From NCBI RefSeq assembly GCF_002994745.2, contig NC_037093.1:47844384-47908383 (forward strand): a DNA stretch of 64,000 bases, read 5' to 3'. A program made the position numbers and the translations under genes. Position 1 is the first letter of the stretch, and each line of letters opens with the position of its first letter. The DNA comes from Rosa chinensis. Taxonomy: Eukaryota > Streptophyta > Magnoliopsida > Rosales > Rosaceae. This document shows, piece by piece, positions 1 to 10,552 of this stretch. The notes beneath the pieces were generated by a model, which was not told where the DNA came from, did no database searches, and saw nothing but the letters and a program-made list of their open reading frames with translations.

Positions 1-1858
1 GACAGGCTGCCTATGAAAGCACCCTTATCCATGGTGTTGATCTGCTGCATTGGCTCGATGTTGGCAACGACCGGTGGCGGTTTTCGAACCTTGTATTGTT
101 CCAACTTCCCGTCCCAGTATAATGACTCTGTTTCGGTCTTGAGGGCATTGCAATCATTGGTGTTATGGCCGCTATCTTCATGGTGGTTGCACCATTTGCT
201 GGTGTTTCTTGGCTTTCCTACCCTAGGGTATTTTCTTGGGGGTGGTGGTGGGATTTGATCCTTGCATTGATCATAGATTTCTTCATAGGACACCGACAAG
301 ACTGTGAAAACCTCAAACTTTTGAGTGTTTGTGGCGGGCTTATTGTTGCGGTTGTCACGGAGGTCATTGTGAAAAGATCCGTTGCCCTTGTTGTAGTATT
401 GTTGATCTATTTGTCGCTTGTCTTGGTAGTTGCCCTGCTGCCACTCTTTTTTCTTGTCATTTGGTTGTCTGGTCATGTTTGGGATAGTGGTGGTGGTGTT
501 TCTTTGTTGGAATGTGGGGGGTTGGGATGTTTTGAGAGGAGTTTGTGGTGGTGGTGGGATGGCACCATGAGTGCTATACTCGGCTTAGGCATGTAAGACT
601 ACTTCATTCATAACGTGGTCATATGTGGCATTTGGGCAATTGCAGTTGAGGTGGTACAGGAAACTTGCCTTGAGGAGTCCCTGCTTGAAGGCTTCTAGCA
701 CCATTGTTTTGTTAAGGTCCCGACATCTTGATGTGGCGGTCCTCCATCTTGTGACAAATGACTTTAGTGACTCATCAGTACTTTGTTTAATGCTGAATAG
801 TTGGCTGGAGTTGTGATATATGTCCGTCATGAGGATGAAACGTGACAGAAATGCATTTGACAGAGCGGAGAACGAATCCATGGAACCTGGTGGGCATTCA
901 AAAAACAAACTCATTGCCTCACCATCCAATGTTTCGCTGAATAGGTGACAAAAAGTTGCGTCATCGAACCCTTTGTTGTTGGTTACCTTCTTGAATGTTG
1001 CCATGTGCACAAATGGATCTGTTGATCCGTCAAATTGAGCGATCTTGGGAGTTTTTGCATATGTGGGTCTGACGGTTTGTAAAATTCTGGCAGTGAATGG
1101 GCCTGGTCTTACAACAAAAAGTGGATTCTGAGTTGGCGGTAGGGTGCCTGTTTCGGCTCTAAACAACCTTTCTTCTAGTTCCCGCATTTTCTCGAGGATT
1201 AGGGTGGTGGCGTCAACAGTAGGCCTGGGGGAAGGCTGATTTGGTACCAGCATTTGTTGTCGGGGGGCTGGAATGTTTCCTGCTCCCTTCTGCTACCCCG
1301 CGCTAAATGAGTTATCATATTGCGGCTGTGAGTTCGCTACTTGTTCCTGTACCAATTGTGGCGGTGCTGTTGGCCCTAATCCCGCCAACTCAGGTGGGTT
1401 CAAAGCGACACCCATTGGGATTACTGGTATTGGTGCTTCTCTTGTCCTTGTGCTTGGACTGAGCCCTTGCGCTTTGTGAATGTTCGCTCTGCGCCGGATG
1501 TGCATTTGTTCCTAGTGCTTTTTTTAACTCGTCGAATTTTGACAACAGCGCCACCACTTGATTTTGAGCTTCTGCCTTCTCCTTTCGCTCTTTTTTCCGC
1601 TCTCTGTTTGCTTTATGGAAATCCGCCAAAGCCAATTCCAACATGGCGGCTAGATCTTGGGCTGGTGCCAGTTTGGTTCTCTATGGCAGATTGTATTGGG
1701 GGTACCTCAGGTGTGTTGAGGGTTGGACCATCAGTGTTGATTGGTGTGGTGAACAATTCGCGGTTGAAGGCGATTGTTGGGTTTGCGGGGTTTGCGGGCT
1801 AAGGGTTGGTGCATTGGTTTGTCTGATCTTCAACGCCATTGCCGCTACCGCTAGCCAT
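1..1858 (-). pseudogene. Ty3/gypsy (Tat-type) gag, decayed, runs off left edge
   Basis: Remnant of the Gag capsid/nucleocapsid protein of an LTR retrotransposon, read right to left from an ATG at 1858. In order: a short N-terminus with an in-frame stop near 1803, a lysine/glutamate-rich coiled-coil stretch (about 1644-1560), the retrotransposon gag core at 1253-585 (motifs KIAQFDGSTDP, FSETLDGEAM, ESLKSFVTRW), a TAA stop at 585-587, then in the same frame a basic glutamine-rich linker and a zinc-knuckle-like C-x(7)-H-x(4)-C stretch near 150-110. The chain continues past base 1. Stops and frame breaks make it a pseudogene. It lies directly downstream, on the minus strand, of a PBS and LTR (1897-2426), as expected for a 5' gag. 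Plus-strand open frames here are its shadows. Family assignment is inference from the gag core and knuckle. Confidence 0.85.
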
Positions 1859-1896
1859 GGTAGATTATGGGGAATGACTTTTAGTTCAAAAGACTT

Positions 1897-1913
1897 CCCA
1901 CAGGCGGCGCCAA
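1897..1913 (-). promoter_or_regulatory. Retrotransposon primer-binding site
   Basis: On the minus strand the LTR end is followed by TTGGCGCCGCCTGTGGG, the PBS form common in plant Tat/Athila-type gypsy elements (first bases match the 3' end of tRNA-Asp). It separates the LTR from gag. Confidence 0.7.
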
Positions 1914-1919
1914 TTTTAA

Positions 1920-2426
1920 TGCTCAGAATATCGCCACCCGGTGTCGGCTTCTGGTAACTAGGACGAGGGTCTAATCTTCCGATATATAGTGAATTTATGA
2001 AATCCCGCTATCTATCAAGAGAAATACAACGACGTCAAGAGGGGAGACCGCGGTTGGCGGTCTTCGCTCCTCCGATGCTAAAGTTAGACAATGTATTTGT
2101 ATTGACAAAGTAGCGGTCTATAGCTATTAAATGCGTAATTAATGAAGAGAGAGGAGTGGACCTTTTATATTCGAGATAGTGAGTTGCCTTACTCTCGTTT
2201 TCGATATGGGACTGATGTGCTTCAGTTTACTGAGTTCTGGTTCAATCTGCAGCGATGACTTTGGGTGGCTCGTGTCAGCGCATTGAGTCATGTTTCGGCC
2301 AGGAGCTAGCTTGTCGGTGAATGTTGTCTTGCTGTGTTCCTGGGGGTCACACCGCCAAGGTCATTCTGACAAAGTTACATGGTATATGAGTGCTAATTAT
2401 TAGCCAGTAGATGTCATGTATGTACA
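1920..2426 (-). repeat. LTR (5') of the minus-strand Tat-type element
   Basis: A block of about 507 bp with TG...CA ends on both strands, immediately next to the PBS. It aligns by eye over most of its length with the LTR at 37493-37991: shared GGGAGACCGCG, ATGCGTAATTAATGA and a conserved GGACTGATRTGCTTCAG-like stretch. On the minus strand a TTTATA-containing promoter-like region lies near 2165. The two LTRs belong to one family but to separate insertions, because their flanks differ. Confidence 0.75.
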
Positions 2427-3221
2427 CACGCGCTACACGCGCCTAGTTTAGGAACTCCAGCACGCTGCTAGGTTTGCTCGATTTGGATTTTGGGCCACCA
2501 GAGTTGTACAGTGGTCGGTGGCCACCGTGGCCAATGATAGGTTCTCCCATACCAAAAAGTGTAGTTGCTAATAGACCATTAGAAATCAGGAAAATAGTCA
2601 AAAGATCCAAGTAGCTGGTTAGCTCGTTCATCAACTGGGCATGACGTACTCATTGGAAAGGAAAATCTTTTGGGATCAATAATGGAGGAACTAACATGCA
2701 TCTGGAAGATCGAAGAAGTGAACAGCTTGAGGAGCAAAAAGAGGCACTTGAATCTTGGAAATGAACAAGTTTGGAACCTTATCTACATCTGGGCAACTAA
2801 TTCGCCACACCCCCAGAGGATCTTGGTTACAACCTTAATTCAAGTATGCCAACCTACTCAATCATTTAATTTACAAAGCCTGTCTGTCAGCTCTTTATTA
2901 TCTTGGTTATCTGATCCTAATTTGAACCAAAAGCTATTATTTTGGTTGATTTATAACATGTTCCTTGTGGAGTGTACCCACAATTACAATCCCACCTACC
3001 ACAAGCTAGATTTAGGATCGATTTTGGAGTGTTTAATCTCCCAACTTACTGCATGCATTTGGTTAGTTCCAGTGTGGACGCTTCCAATGCCTCTTAGTAG
3101 TAATCGTACTATAAATAGTGTGGAGTTCTTCCTGTTCTTCCAAAACTTGTTGGTATATATACCTCTTAGGCACAAATATCGGAAGCACAAGGCTCACTAG
3201 CTACTTAAAATGATGCCGATA
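2427..3221. other. Unrecognised sequence beside LTR
   Basis: About 0.8 kb. It holds a 176-codon open frame (2670-3200, plus) and a 63-codon frame (2443-2634, minus) with no motif I recognise. No splice-consistent gene or terminal repeat was seen. Most likely old, decayed repeat sequence. Confidence 0.4.
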
Positions 3222-3475
3222 ACGCTCTGACATGATGTTGATACCATACACTAATGGTATCGGGTGGACCATAGCTAGTCCCACATTGGAAACAAAGGGG
3301 TGACAAGCCCATCCCCACACTATAAATACATGTCTCTCCACTCATTCAAGATAAGCCACCACTCTCCATTTACTCCTACCTAGTCTACATTCATACATGT
3401 ATCTGACTTAGGCATCGGAGGGTCGAAGGCCGGTTAGCCCGGTCTTCCCTCTGACCTCTGTTCATGGTTGGCAGG
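3222..3475 (+). repeat. LTR-like promoter fragment (gypsy type)
   Basis: Contains a small hairpin (GATACC...GGTATC near 3239-3259), a TATA box (CTATAAATACATG, about 3320), and a downstream segment with ACTTAGGCATCGGAGGGTCG. That arrangement (TATA, about 90 bp, then the CTTAGGCATCGGAG motif) is characteristic of U3-R-U5 regions in plant gypsy LTRs. I could not find a partner LTR or target duplication, so the ends are approximate. Confidence 0.5.
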
Positions 3476-4706
3476 TACGGATATCGGAGGTGGAAGCTCT
3501 CATGACAACCCCATTTAAACCACAGAAACATTTGGCACTAGAAGGAGCCCTCCGGTGGTGCTACTAGCTCACCATGAGCAATTTCATTACTTCGCCAGAA
3601 AATTTTCTCCAACCACCTAATTTTCTCTCTACACTTGGATCTCCCTCTGTTAATGCACCAACATCCCATATCTTTACATATCTTCCTGGAATTCTCATCT
3701 CTTTCACATGAAAACCCATCCACAGCTTTACCTATTGAGAATTGCCTAACAATGGCCTTTAGCCTAAATTCTCCTACACAAGCAAGTTCCTCAAGGATTA
3801 GGAGTAACCAAATGTTCAACCTCTACACCAGAACTGGACCCAATGTACCCTACTTCAACACCACTATAGGGAGTGCAAGAGTGGTCGTTCAATGGAACGA
3901 AACCCAGGTTTTCATTCCTCAAAGTGTCAAAATCCACAAAAAACACCTAGCTAACTACTGTCTTGTGGTTAAGTTGTTTGGGAACAAAGTCCCGGTCAAG
4001 AAAGTGATTAGGAAGTGTAGACAGAACTAGGCCAATTTTAGCAGTTTTGTTAAGCTCAACCAAATGGAAAATGGGTGATTTTCATTGGAGTTTTCAATGA
4101 GTGAGGATGTGCAGTATGTGCTGGAGAATAGGCCCTAGTTCGTTAAGGGTCCTATTTTTCATATCCCCATCTTTTGATGTTGTTAATGCAACTATTGAAA
4201 CACTCTTTGACTACATCCGTCTCCCAAACTTGTCTTTACATTACTGGGATAAGGAGGCTATACAACAATTGTTGGAGTCATTGGAAGATTTTTCAAGATA
4301 GATGAGTGTACTGTGATGGGAGAAAACTATATCTTCACTTGGGTGTGCATGGAGATAGACTTGAGAACCCCTCTCAAAAAGGTGATTCTGGTGAGTGTTA
4401 GATCATAATTCATATATATATTTGTGCCCTAAAGTATGAAAATTACTTGTTTGAAAAGTCCAATTTAGTGTTGACTAATCTAATTCCATGTTTTGTAGAA
4501 AATCTTGACAAGAGGAGAAAAAGTGAAATTCCGGCAAATTTTCCATGCACCACAACTTTTGGCGACACAAGTACTTCGTGAAGCAATCCTGGAAAAATAG
4601 GAGTTTAAATGGAGCAATAAAGCCATGGATCAAGAAGTACTGATGCAAAGATTAAGTTTGATCACTCCTTTGGCCGGAAATTACAAGGGAAGTCCACAAA
4701 AATTGT
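3476..4706. other. Unrecognised, decayed sequence, possibly retroelement interior
   Basis: Weak open frames only (for example 3635-4030 plus). A GT...AG segment at about 4390-4498, with a pyrimidine/AT-rich body, looks like a short plant intron, but the flanking codons give no recognisable protein. The Tat-type element beginning at 4707 inserted into this sequence, and its continuation lies after 14730. Confidence 0.35.
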
Positions 4707-5197
4707 TGTACATACCAGCAGTTACTCGACTGCCACATGGTTTAGTACCATCACTAGGTCCCGCAGGGCTCCCCTGATGCCGTACTAGAGGACCTTCTCC
4801 AGTAACTACAAGGTCGGTGCTCGCCAGGGGCGGCACCTTGGGTAGTAAGAGCGTCGGGCCTCCCTACTGGGGCTCGTTGAAGAGTACACCAGAAACTGTT
4901 AAAACCAGAGGGATGAGTCGTATCCCACATCGAAGAAATGGGAAACACCTTTCCCATATGCGAGTATTTAAGCCACAATCAACAACCTTCAGAAGGGTAA
5001 TAATTTTTTCCCTTACTATTATGCTATCAAAATACATACAAAACCTCACTCAAGTATCAGAGAGGCATAAACCGTCTGGTACGGTTTATTCCTCTTAACG
5101 TTGTGTGTTCTTTCCATACAAGGATTCAGAGTTAGATCGATACCTGTTAGCAATATAGCATTCTGTGTGACGTACCTGGAGAAATCTAACAGAAACA
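4707..5197 (+). repeat. 5' LTR, Tat-type gypsy
   Basis: Starts TGTACATACC and ends CAGAAACA, 491 bp, matching 14240-14730. TATA-like TATTTAAGCC at about 4965 sits upstream of the likely transcription start. Confidence 0.92.
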
Positions 5198-5215
5198 TTG
5201 GCGCGCTAGATATGG
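5198..5215 (+). promoter_or_regulatory. PBS of the gypsy element
   Basis: TTGGCGCGCTAGATATGG follows the LTR directly. It is the same positional motif as the PBS of the minus-strand elements (TTGGCGCC...) with changes, and lies 10 bp before the first gag ATG at 5226. Confidence 0.7.
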
Positions 5216-5225
5216 GTCTTGTATC

Positions 5226-6300
5226 ATGGTAGAGCTGGAGGATACAGCAGGTCCATGCAGAAATGTGGCCCGGGCATTAGTATTCACACCCGGTACTTCA
5301 TCACTTGAGACGCCGAATACAGGAATCGAAGCCCACGACCTGGGATCCTTAGACCCAATAGGAGCAAGCAATTCACCGATAATGCCGGACCCTTCGGCCC
5401 AGGTTACAGAGCTAGAGGCCATGCGAGCCTTCCGTGAACAAAGCAGGATTGACGGGAACAGAAGAGGATCGACAGAGAAACCAACCTCCTCTCACAACAG
5501 AGACTACAAAAGCTGGAAGACGACAACATAACGCTTACTCGGGCGTTGGATTGACAACACTAACATAATAAAGCTCTTACTCAAGCTCTCATTAGGGCTA
5601 CACAAGGCACGATATCTGAGGTAACAGCCGCACCGGTAGCCACAGTGGTAGGACCAACCAGTACCATGACCTCTACAAGATTAATCATCCCCCCCCCCTC
5701 CGGGGGCTAGCTTTGACGAGCTGATGGCCACAGCCATTAGACATGCCCAGGCTGAGTTTGAAACATATGGGGATCACATGGGGATCACATCAAACCAGAG
5801 AAGAAAAGAATCGCCAACCCGGTCCCGGCGGTCAGTGACGAGCTAAGAAAGTGGGAGTGGACCCAAGATGCCGGACGATCACCCTACTCTGCAACAAAGA
5901 GGAGCAAGGAGTCCTCGTCCAGACCTAGTGACTATACAGGAACTCAGTCTCACCTGGACGACAGGACACAACAATACCCCAAAACACCGCCTCCACCCAG
6001 GTACAAAGTATTCACTCTCTTCACCGCCTCGTACGAGGCCATCTGGAACAAGAATAGAGATGAAATACCTGGCCCACCACCCCGTAAGTTCCCAAAGAGC
6101 AAACTCACGCAGTAAGATACAGGTAGATTCTCCTCCTATCATGAAGACGTCAGACATAATACCAACCTTTTCTTTGCTCTAAAAAATACCATTGAGTCAC
6201 TCGTTCAGAAAGGCAAACTTCAGCGGTACCTGCCCAGTAAAGAGATAAGAGCTATCGACATCTATGGTCGGATTCTCAGGATCCATGGCAGAGGACCAAA
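5226..6300 (+). pseudogene. gypsy gag remnant
   Basis: The likely gag start is the ATG at 5226, just after the PBS. The first frame runs 101 codons and then shifts. A second piece (5868-6182) and scattered basic/serine-rich segments follow up to the protease. No zinc knuckle or complete gag core is readable in one frame. The stretch is shorter than a typical Tat gag (about 1.5 kb or more), suggesting deletion as well as frameshifts. A C-rich homopolymer (CCCCCCCC, about 5691) is one likely shift point. Confidence 0.65.
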
Positions 6301-6790
6301 GGGGTTACAGCCCCAAAGAAGGAAGCGGGGGGCGAGTTTCAGGCATCCCAGATGGAAGTCTATCACTTTCCTAGAAGAGGAGGAAGGGAACCTGAAAATG
6401 CCCCATGACGATCCCTTCCTCATCACGCTTCAGATGGACCACTACATCACTTCCCGGGTCCTCATCGATATCGGTGCCTCCGTCAGTGTAGTGTTTCACG
6501 ATGCGTACAAGGCCCTGAATAGGGGACGATCCAAGTTATCACAGGATAACGAACCCTAATCAGTTTCTCCGAGGATATTGTCCAGCCACTGGGATCCAAT
6601 TATCTGTCGATCACGGTCGGAGAAAGCCCAAACTGCTCGACCATCAAAACAAAGTTCATTGTGGTTGACTGTGTCTCGTCCTACAACGCAATCTTGGGAC
6701 GACGGGCACTCTGGAGCCTAAAGACGTTTGTAGCTGGCCACATGCTCATGATGAAGATTCCAACCCCCATGGGAGTGGCGATGATCTAAG
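6301..6790 (+). pseudogene. gypsy aspartic protease remnant
   Basis: The frame around 6385-6520 reads DPFLITLQMD...RVLIDIGASVSVVF, the retropepsin active-site region. The canonical D-T/S-G triad reads D-I-G here (codon ATC at about 6468), which would be expected to inactivate the enzyme. A later frame with a YNAILGRRAL-like segment (about 6680-6720) matches the C-terminal part of plant gypsy proteases. It sits between gag and RT as usual. Confidence 0.7.
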
Positions 6791-6825
6791 GTGATCAGGC
6801 CGCAGCAAGGCAATGCTACTCTTTA

Positions 6826-7945
6826 ACAGTGTTACGCAGTAAAGGAAGATCAGAGATGTTATCGGTAATCGAGGATTCCTCACCTACTGACATGTACGAG
6901 GACCCAAGGGATGACACAGATTCAGACGAAGAGAGGCCCGGAGCCATGGAAGACATTGAAGAAGTAGTACTGTTAGACGAATTCCCGAACAGAACTGTCC
7001 TTATCAGTACCAAGTTGACCCTATCCGTCAGGGAAAACTTAATCGTGTTCCTACGCACCAACGCGTCCGCTTTCACTTGGTCGTATGAAGACATGCCCAG
7101 GATCCCGATAGATATAGCCATGCACAACCTTAGCATCGTCCCTTACTCAGACCTAGCAAAAAAAAAAGCACAGGGCTTTCAACCACAACAAATACAAGGT
7201 CATCTAGGCTGAAGTAAAGAAGCTCAAGGCCATCAAATTTATCAGGGAGGTAACATACCCTTGTTGGCTAGCTAATGTAGTTATGGTACCCAAGAAGACA
7301 CCGGGATCTTGGCGTATGGGTGTCGATTACACAAATCTCAATCGAGCATGCCCGAAGGATAGCTTCCCACTCCCAAGAATAAACCAACTCATAGATTCCA
7401 CAACTGGGTACCGGTTACTCAACTTCATGGACACCTTCAGCAGGTACAATCAAATAAGAATGAATCCCGCCAATGAGGAGCATACTGCATTTACTACGGA
7501 CAAGGGTCTATACTGTTATCAGGTCATGCCTTTTGGATTGAAGAACGCTGGTGCCACTTATCAAAGAGTCGTCAACTCCGTGTCTGCAGATGTAATCGGT
7601 ACCATCATGGAGGTATATGTAGACGATATGCTGGTCAAAAGCCTAACGGTTGATGACCATGTAACGAACCTGGAAATCGTTTTCACCATCATCTTGTGGA
7701 ACGGCATGCGACTGAACCCACAGAAATGCATCTTCGGGGTTGATATAGGGAAGTTCCTTGGTTACATTATCAGCCACGGAGGGATTGAAGCAAACCCAGA
7801 GAAGGTACAAGCTATCCTAGACATGACATCACCCACTTTCCGAAACGAGGTCCAATCCCTTACAGTCAAGGTGGCCGGCCTTTCAAGGTTCGTCTCAAGA
7901 CTCACTGATAAATGCACACCTTTCTTCAAATTACTGAAGACCTAG
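6826..7945 (+). pseudogene. gypsy reverse transcriptase remnant
   Basis: The RT domain is well preserved from 7283: GSWRMGVDYTNLNRACPKD, then PLPRINQLID, the catalytic YVDDMLVKS box (about 7617) and FLGYIISHGGIEANPEK. Upstream, 6829-7212 encodes the acidic linker and FAWSYEDMP-like motif (here FTWSYEDMPRIP) that precedes gypsy RT. A frame change and an in-frame TAG at 7205-7207 separate the linker from the fingers domain. The frame ends at a TAG after PFFKLLKT (7945). Catalytic aspartates are intact but the polyprotein is not. Confidence 0.9.
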
Positions 7946-8769
7946 CACATAGAGAATATCACCTGGACTGCCGAACACGAAGCAGCATTTCTCAGCATAA
8001 AGGCATATTTGGTAGCGGTACCATTACTATGAAAACCCATTCCAAGATAGATGTTGTATATATATCTAGCCGCATCTGCAACCACTATAAGCTCGGCGCT
8101 TATCAGACGAGACCACGATTGCGAGTACCCGGTGTACTATGCAGGCAAGGGTCATACTGGCGCAGGATCATGATACCCGGACATAGAGAATGTGGCCTTA
8201 GCCCTCCTTGTGTCTACTAGGAAGCTGTGGCACTACTTCCAAGCACATTCAATTACGGTCTTCACAAACCACCCACTGCGGCAGGTACTTCAAAAGCTAG
8301 AAACCTCTGGGAGACTCATCAAGTGGGCCATAGAGTTGGAGAATTCAATATCCACTACAAGCCCCGGACGGCTATAAAAGGTCAGGCAACGACAGGTTTC
8401 ATTTCAGAGCTCATCCTTTCTCAGGATCGGTCCACGGGAATGGAGGAACCACCGACCCCATGCCCACAGCCACGGAGTACTTGGCAGTTATATGTTGACG
8501 GAGCATCTAATAAAAAGACAAGTGGGGCCGGCATTTTGCTCATTAGCCCGGAAGACCAAGTGTATAAGTACGCTTTGAAATTTGCTTTCAAGGCATCCAA
8601 CCACGCTGTAGAGTATGAAGTCCTCATTGCGGGTCTACAGGTCACCTGAGAACTAGGTATCTAGCACCTTTACATCTTCAGTGACTCTCAATTAGTGGTG
8701 AACTAGGTCAACCGGGACTTTGAGGCTAAGGAGTCTCAAATGTCATCTCATTAGGCTCTTGCCAAGGCA
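7946..8769 (+). pseudogene. gypsy RNase H remnant
   Basis: The RT-connected RNase H region in three frames. The clearest part is 8485-8648: LYVDGASNKKTSGAGILL, then YALKFAFKASNHAVEYEVLIAGL, the RNase H beta-1 strand and the helix with the catalytic glutamate in EYEVL. The stretch 7946-8480 holds broken pieces of the connection domain. Several stops (for example 8647-8649) break the chain before the integrase. Confidence 0.8.
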
Positions 8770-10182
8770 TTGGTACAACAATTCGGAACATTCACGATTA
8801 CCCAGATATCGCGAGCAAAGAACAATAAGGCAGACGCCCTAGCCAAACTTATGGCAACTTCTATAAGTACCGCATACGGGGCTACCAAGGTAGAATTATT
8901 GGACAAGCCAAGCACTTCTAAAACGGTGTCAGAAATATTTGCCATCGACAACACTGCCTCTTGGATAGACCCAATACTCAAATACATGGTTGACTGCTTA
9001 TCACCAGAAGACAAAGTAGAGGCAAGAAGGTTGCAGCTAAGATCAGCCAGGTGCACAATTTTGAATGGAAAACTCTACAGGAGAGGCAATAGTTTCCCCA
9101 ACCTCAAGTGCATCACACCAGAAGAAGGTCACAATATCATGAAAGACATCCATGGGGGTATCTGCGGTAATCACGCAGGGGCCCGGTCTCTCTCTCATAA
9201 GACACTGCGAACTGAGTATTTTTGGCCAACCATGTCAGCGCTGGCTAGAGCAATTTCCAGTTCTTACCATAAGTGCCAAATGTACGCCAATATACCAAGG
9301 GCATCGCCTATCGCTCTGTCTATCCTCCTCGCACCTTGGCCTTTTTGCCAATGGGGCCTAGACCTAATCGCTAAGCTACCTACGGCAGTAGGATAGTTCA
9401 AGCACGCCATTGTAACGGTGGACTATCAGACAAAGTGGGTAGAGACAGAACCTTTCGTGGCCATCACAACAAAAAAAGTAAAAAATTTCTTGTGGAAGAA
9501 AATCTACTGCAGATTTGGAGTCCCGGACACAATTATCACTGACAAAGGTGCCCAATTTGACAACGATGAATTACGGGCATACACCAAGAACATAGGCACA
9601 AGATCCTTCACGCCTCACCAACACATCCAGAAACTACTGGCCATGTGGAGGCTGTCAACAAGATCATCAAGAAGATCCTCAAGAAGAAGATCGACGCCGC
9701 CAAGGGCTTTGGGCCTCCAAGCTCTCGGAAGTATTGTGGGCTATCAGGACTACAGCAACAAAGGCTACCAGAGAAACTCCCTTCTGTATGGCTTTCGGAA
9801 CAGAGGCAGTCCTTCCCATCGAAACACAAAAATTCAGAGTGGAAGGATCGAGTACTTCGACGCAGGTACTGAAGCAGAGGGCCTTTGGCTAGATGCCGAT
9901 TTTCTTGAGGAATAAAGGGATGTCACGCACATGCATAACCTCACAAACAAGAGGAGAATTGCCCGGTACTACAATGCCAAAGTGCAGTCTCGGACCTTAA
10001 AACTTGGGGACTGGGTCATGAAACAGGTGTACCCTGAGCCAAGAGGTCTTGACCCCTCTTGGATAAGTCCCTATAAGATCATTGAGGAAGTAGGTCTGGC
10101 AACCTTCTTCATCCGAGACATGGACGGAGTAATTTCCCGACACCTATGGAACACGCAGCGTCTCTGGTACCATTACAAGTAG
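8770..10182 (+). pseudogene. gypsy integrase remnant
   Basis: Reads in three pieces. 8770-9396 carries the end of RNase H (ISRAKNNKADALAKLMA) and the H-H-C-C zinc-binding region (HGGICGNHAGARSLSHK...CQMYAN). 9418-9915 carries the catalytic core: VDYQTKWVETEPF and FGVPDTIITDKGAQFDN give the first two acidic residues, and the remainder is frameshifted. 9931-10182 is the C-terminal domain (LGDWVMKQVYPEPRGLDPSW...). A TAG at about 9394 splits zinc finger and core. No chromodomain is seen after the C-terminal domain, consistent with a non-chromoviral (Tat) lineage. Confidence 0.88.
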
Positions 10183-10552
10183 CTCTCGGAACATCTTACC
10201 CTAGCTTTTGATCATCCAGCTATGGCAAGCCACCTATCGGGTACTTATTTTGTATGAGCAAACAAGTGCTACTTTGAATGGAAAAATGGATTATTCAGAC
10301 CATTACTTGCATTTTCACCCTAGTCACGGGACATCCTGGACATTCAAGCTACATTGTTAATTACTACATTATGGTAATAAGTAACTTAAACATACACGCT
10401 TCGACAATGCATAAAATACAAGCAATCTTAATCCCTTTTAACATTTCCATTCAAGTAGCAAAACAATTTTTACGATCAACAACAAAAAACCCGGACTACC
10501 AGGTAAAGGAATTTAATAAGGGACTACCCCAATACCAACTCGAGGCCATTGT

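Noticed and set aside
165..596. Plus-strand open frame rich in V, L, W and G, looking like a membrane protein
   Set aside because: It is the complement of the gag linker/zinc-knuckle region on the minus strand.
2670..3200. 176-codon plus-strand frame
   Set aside because: No recognisable motif; amino-acid composition looks random and it lies in degenerate repeat sequence.
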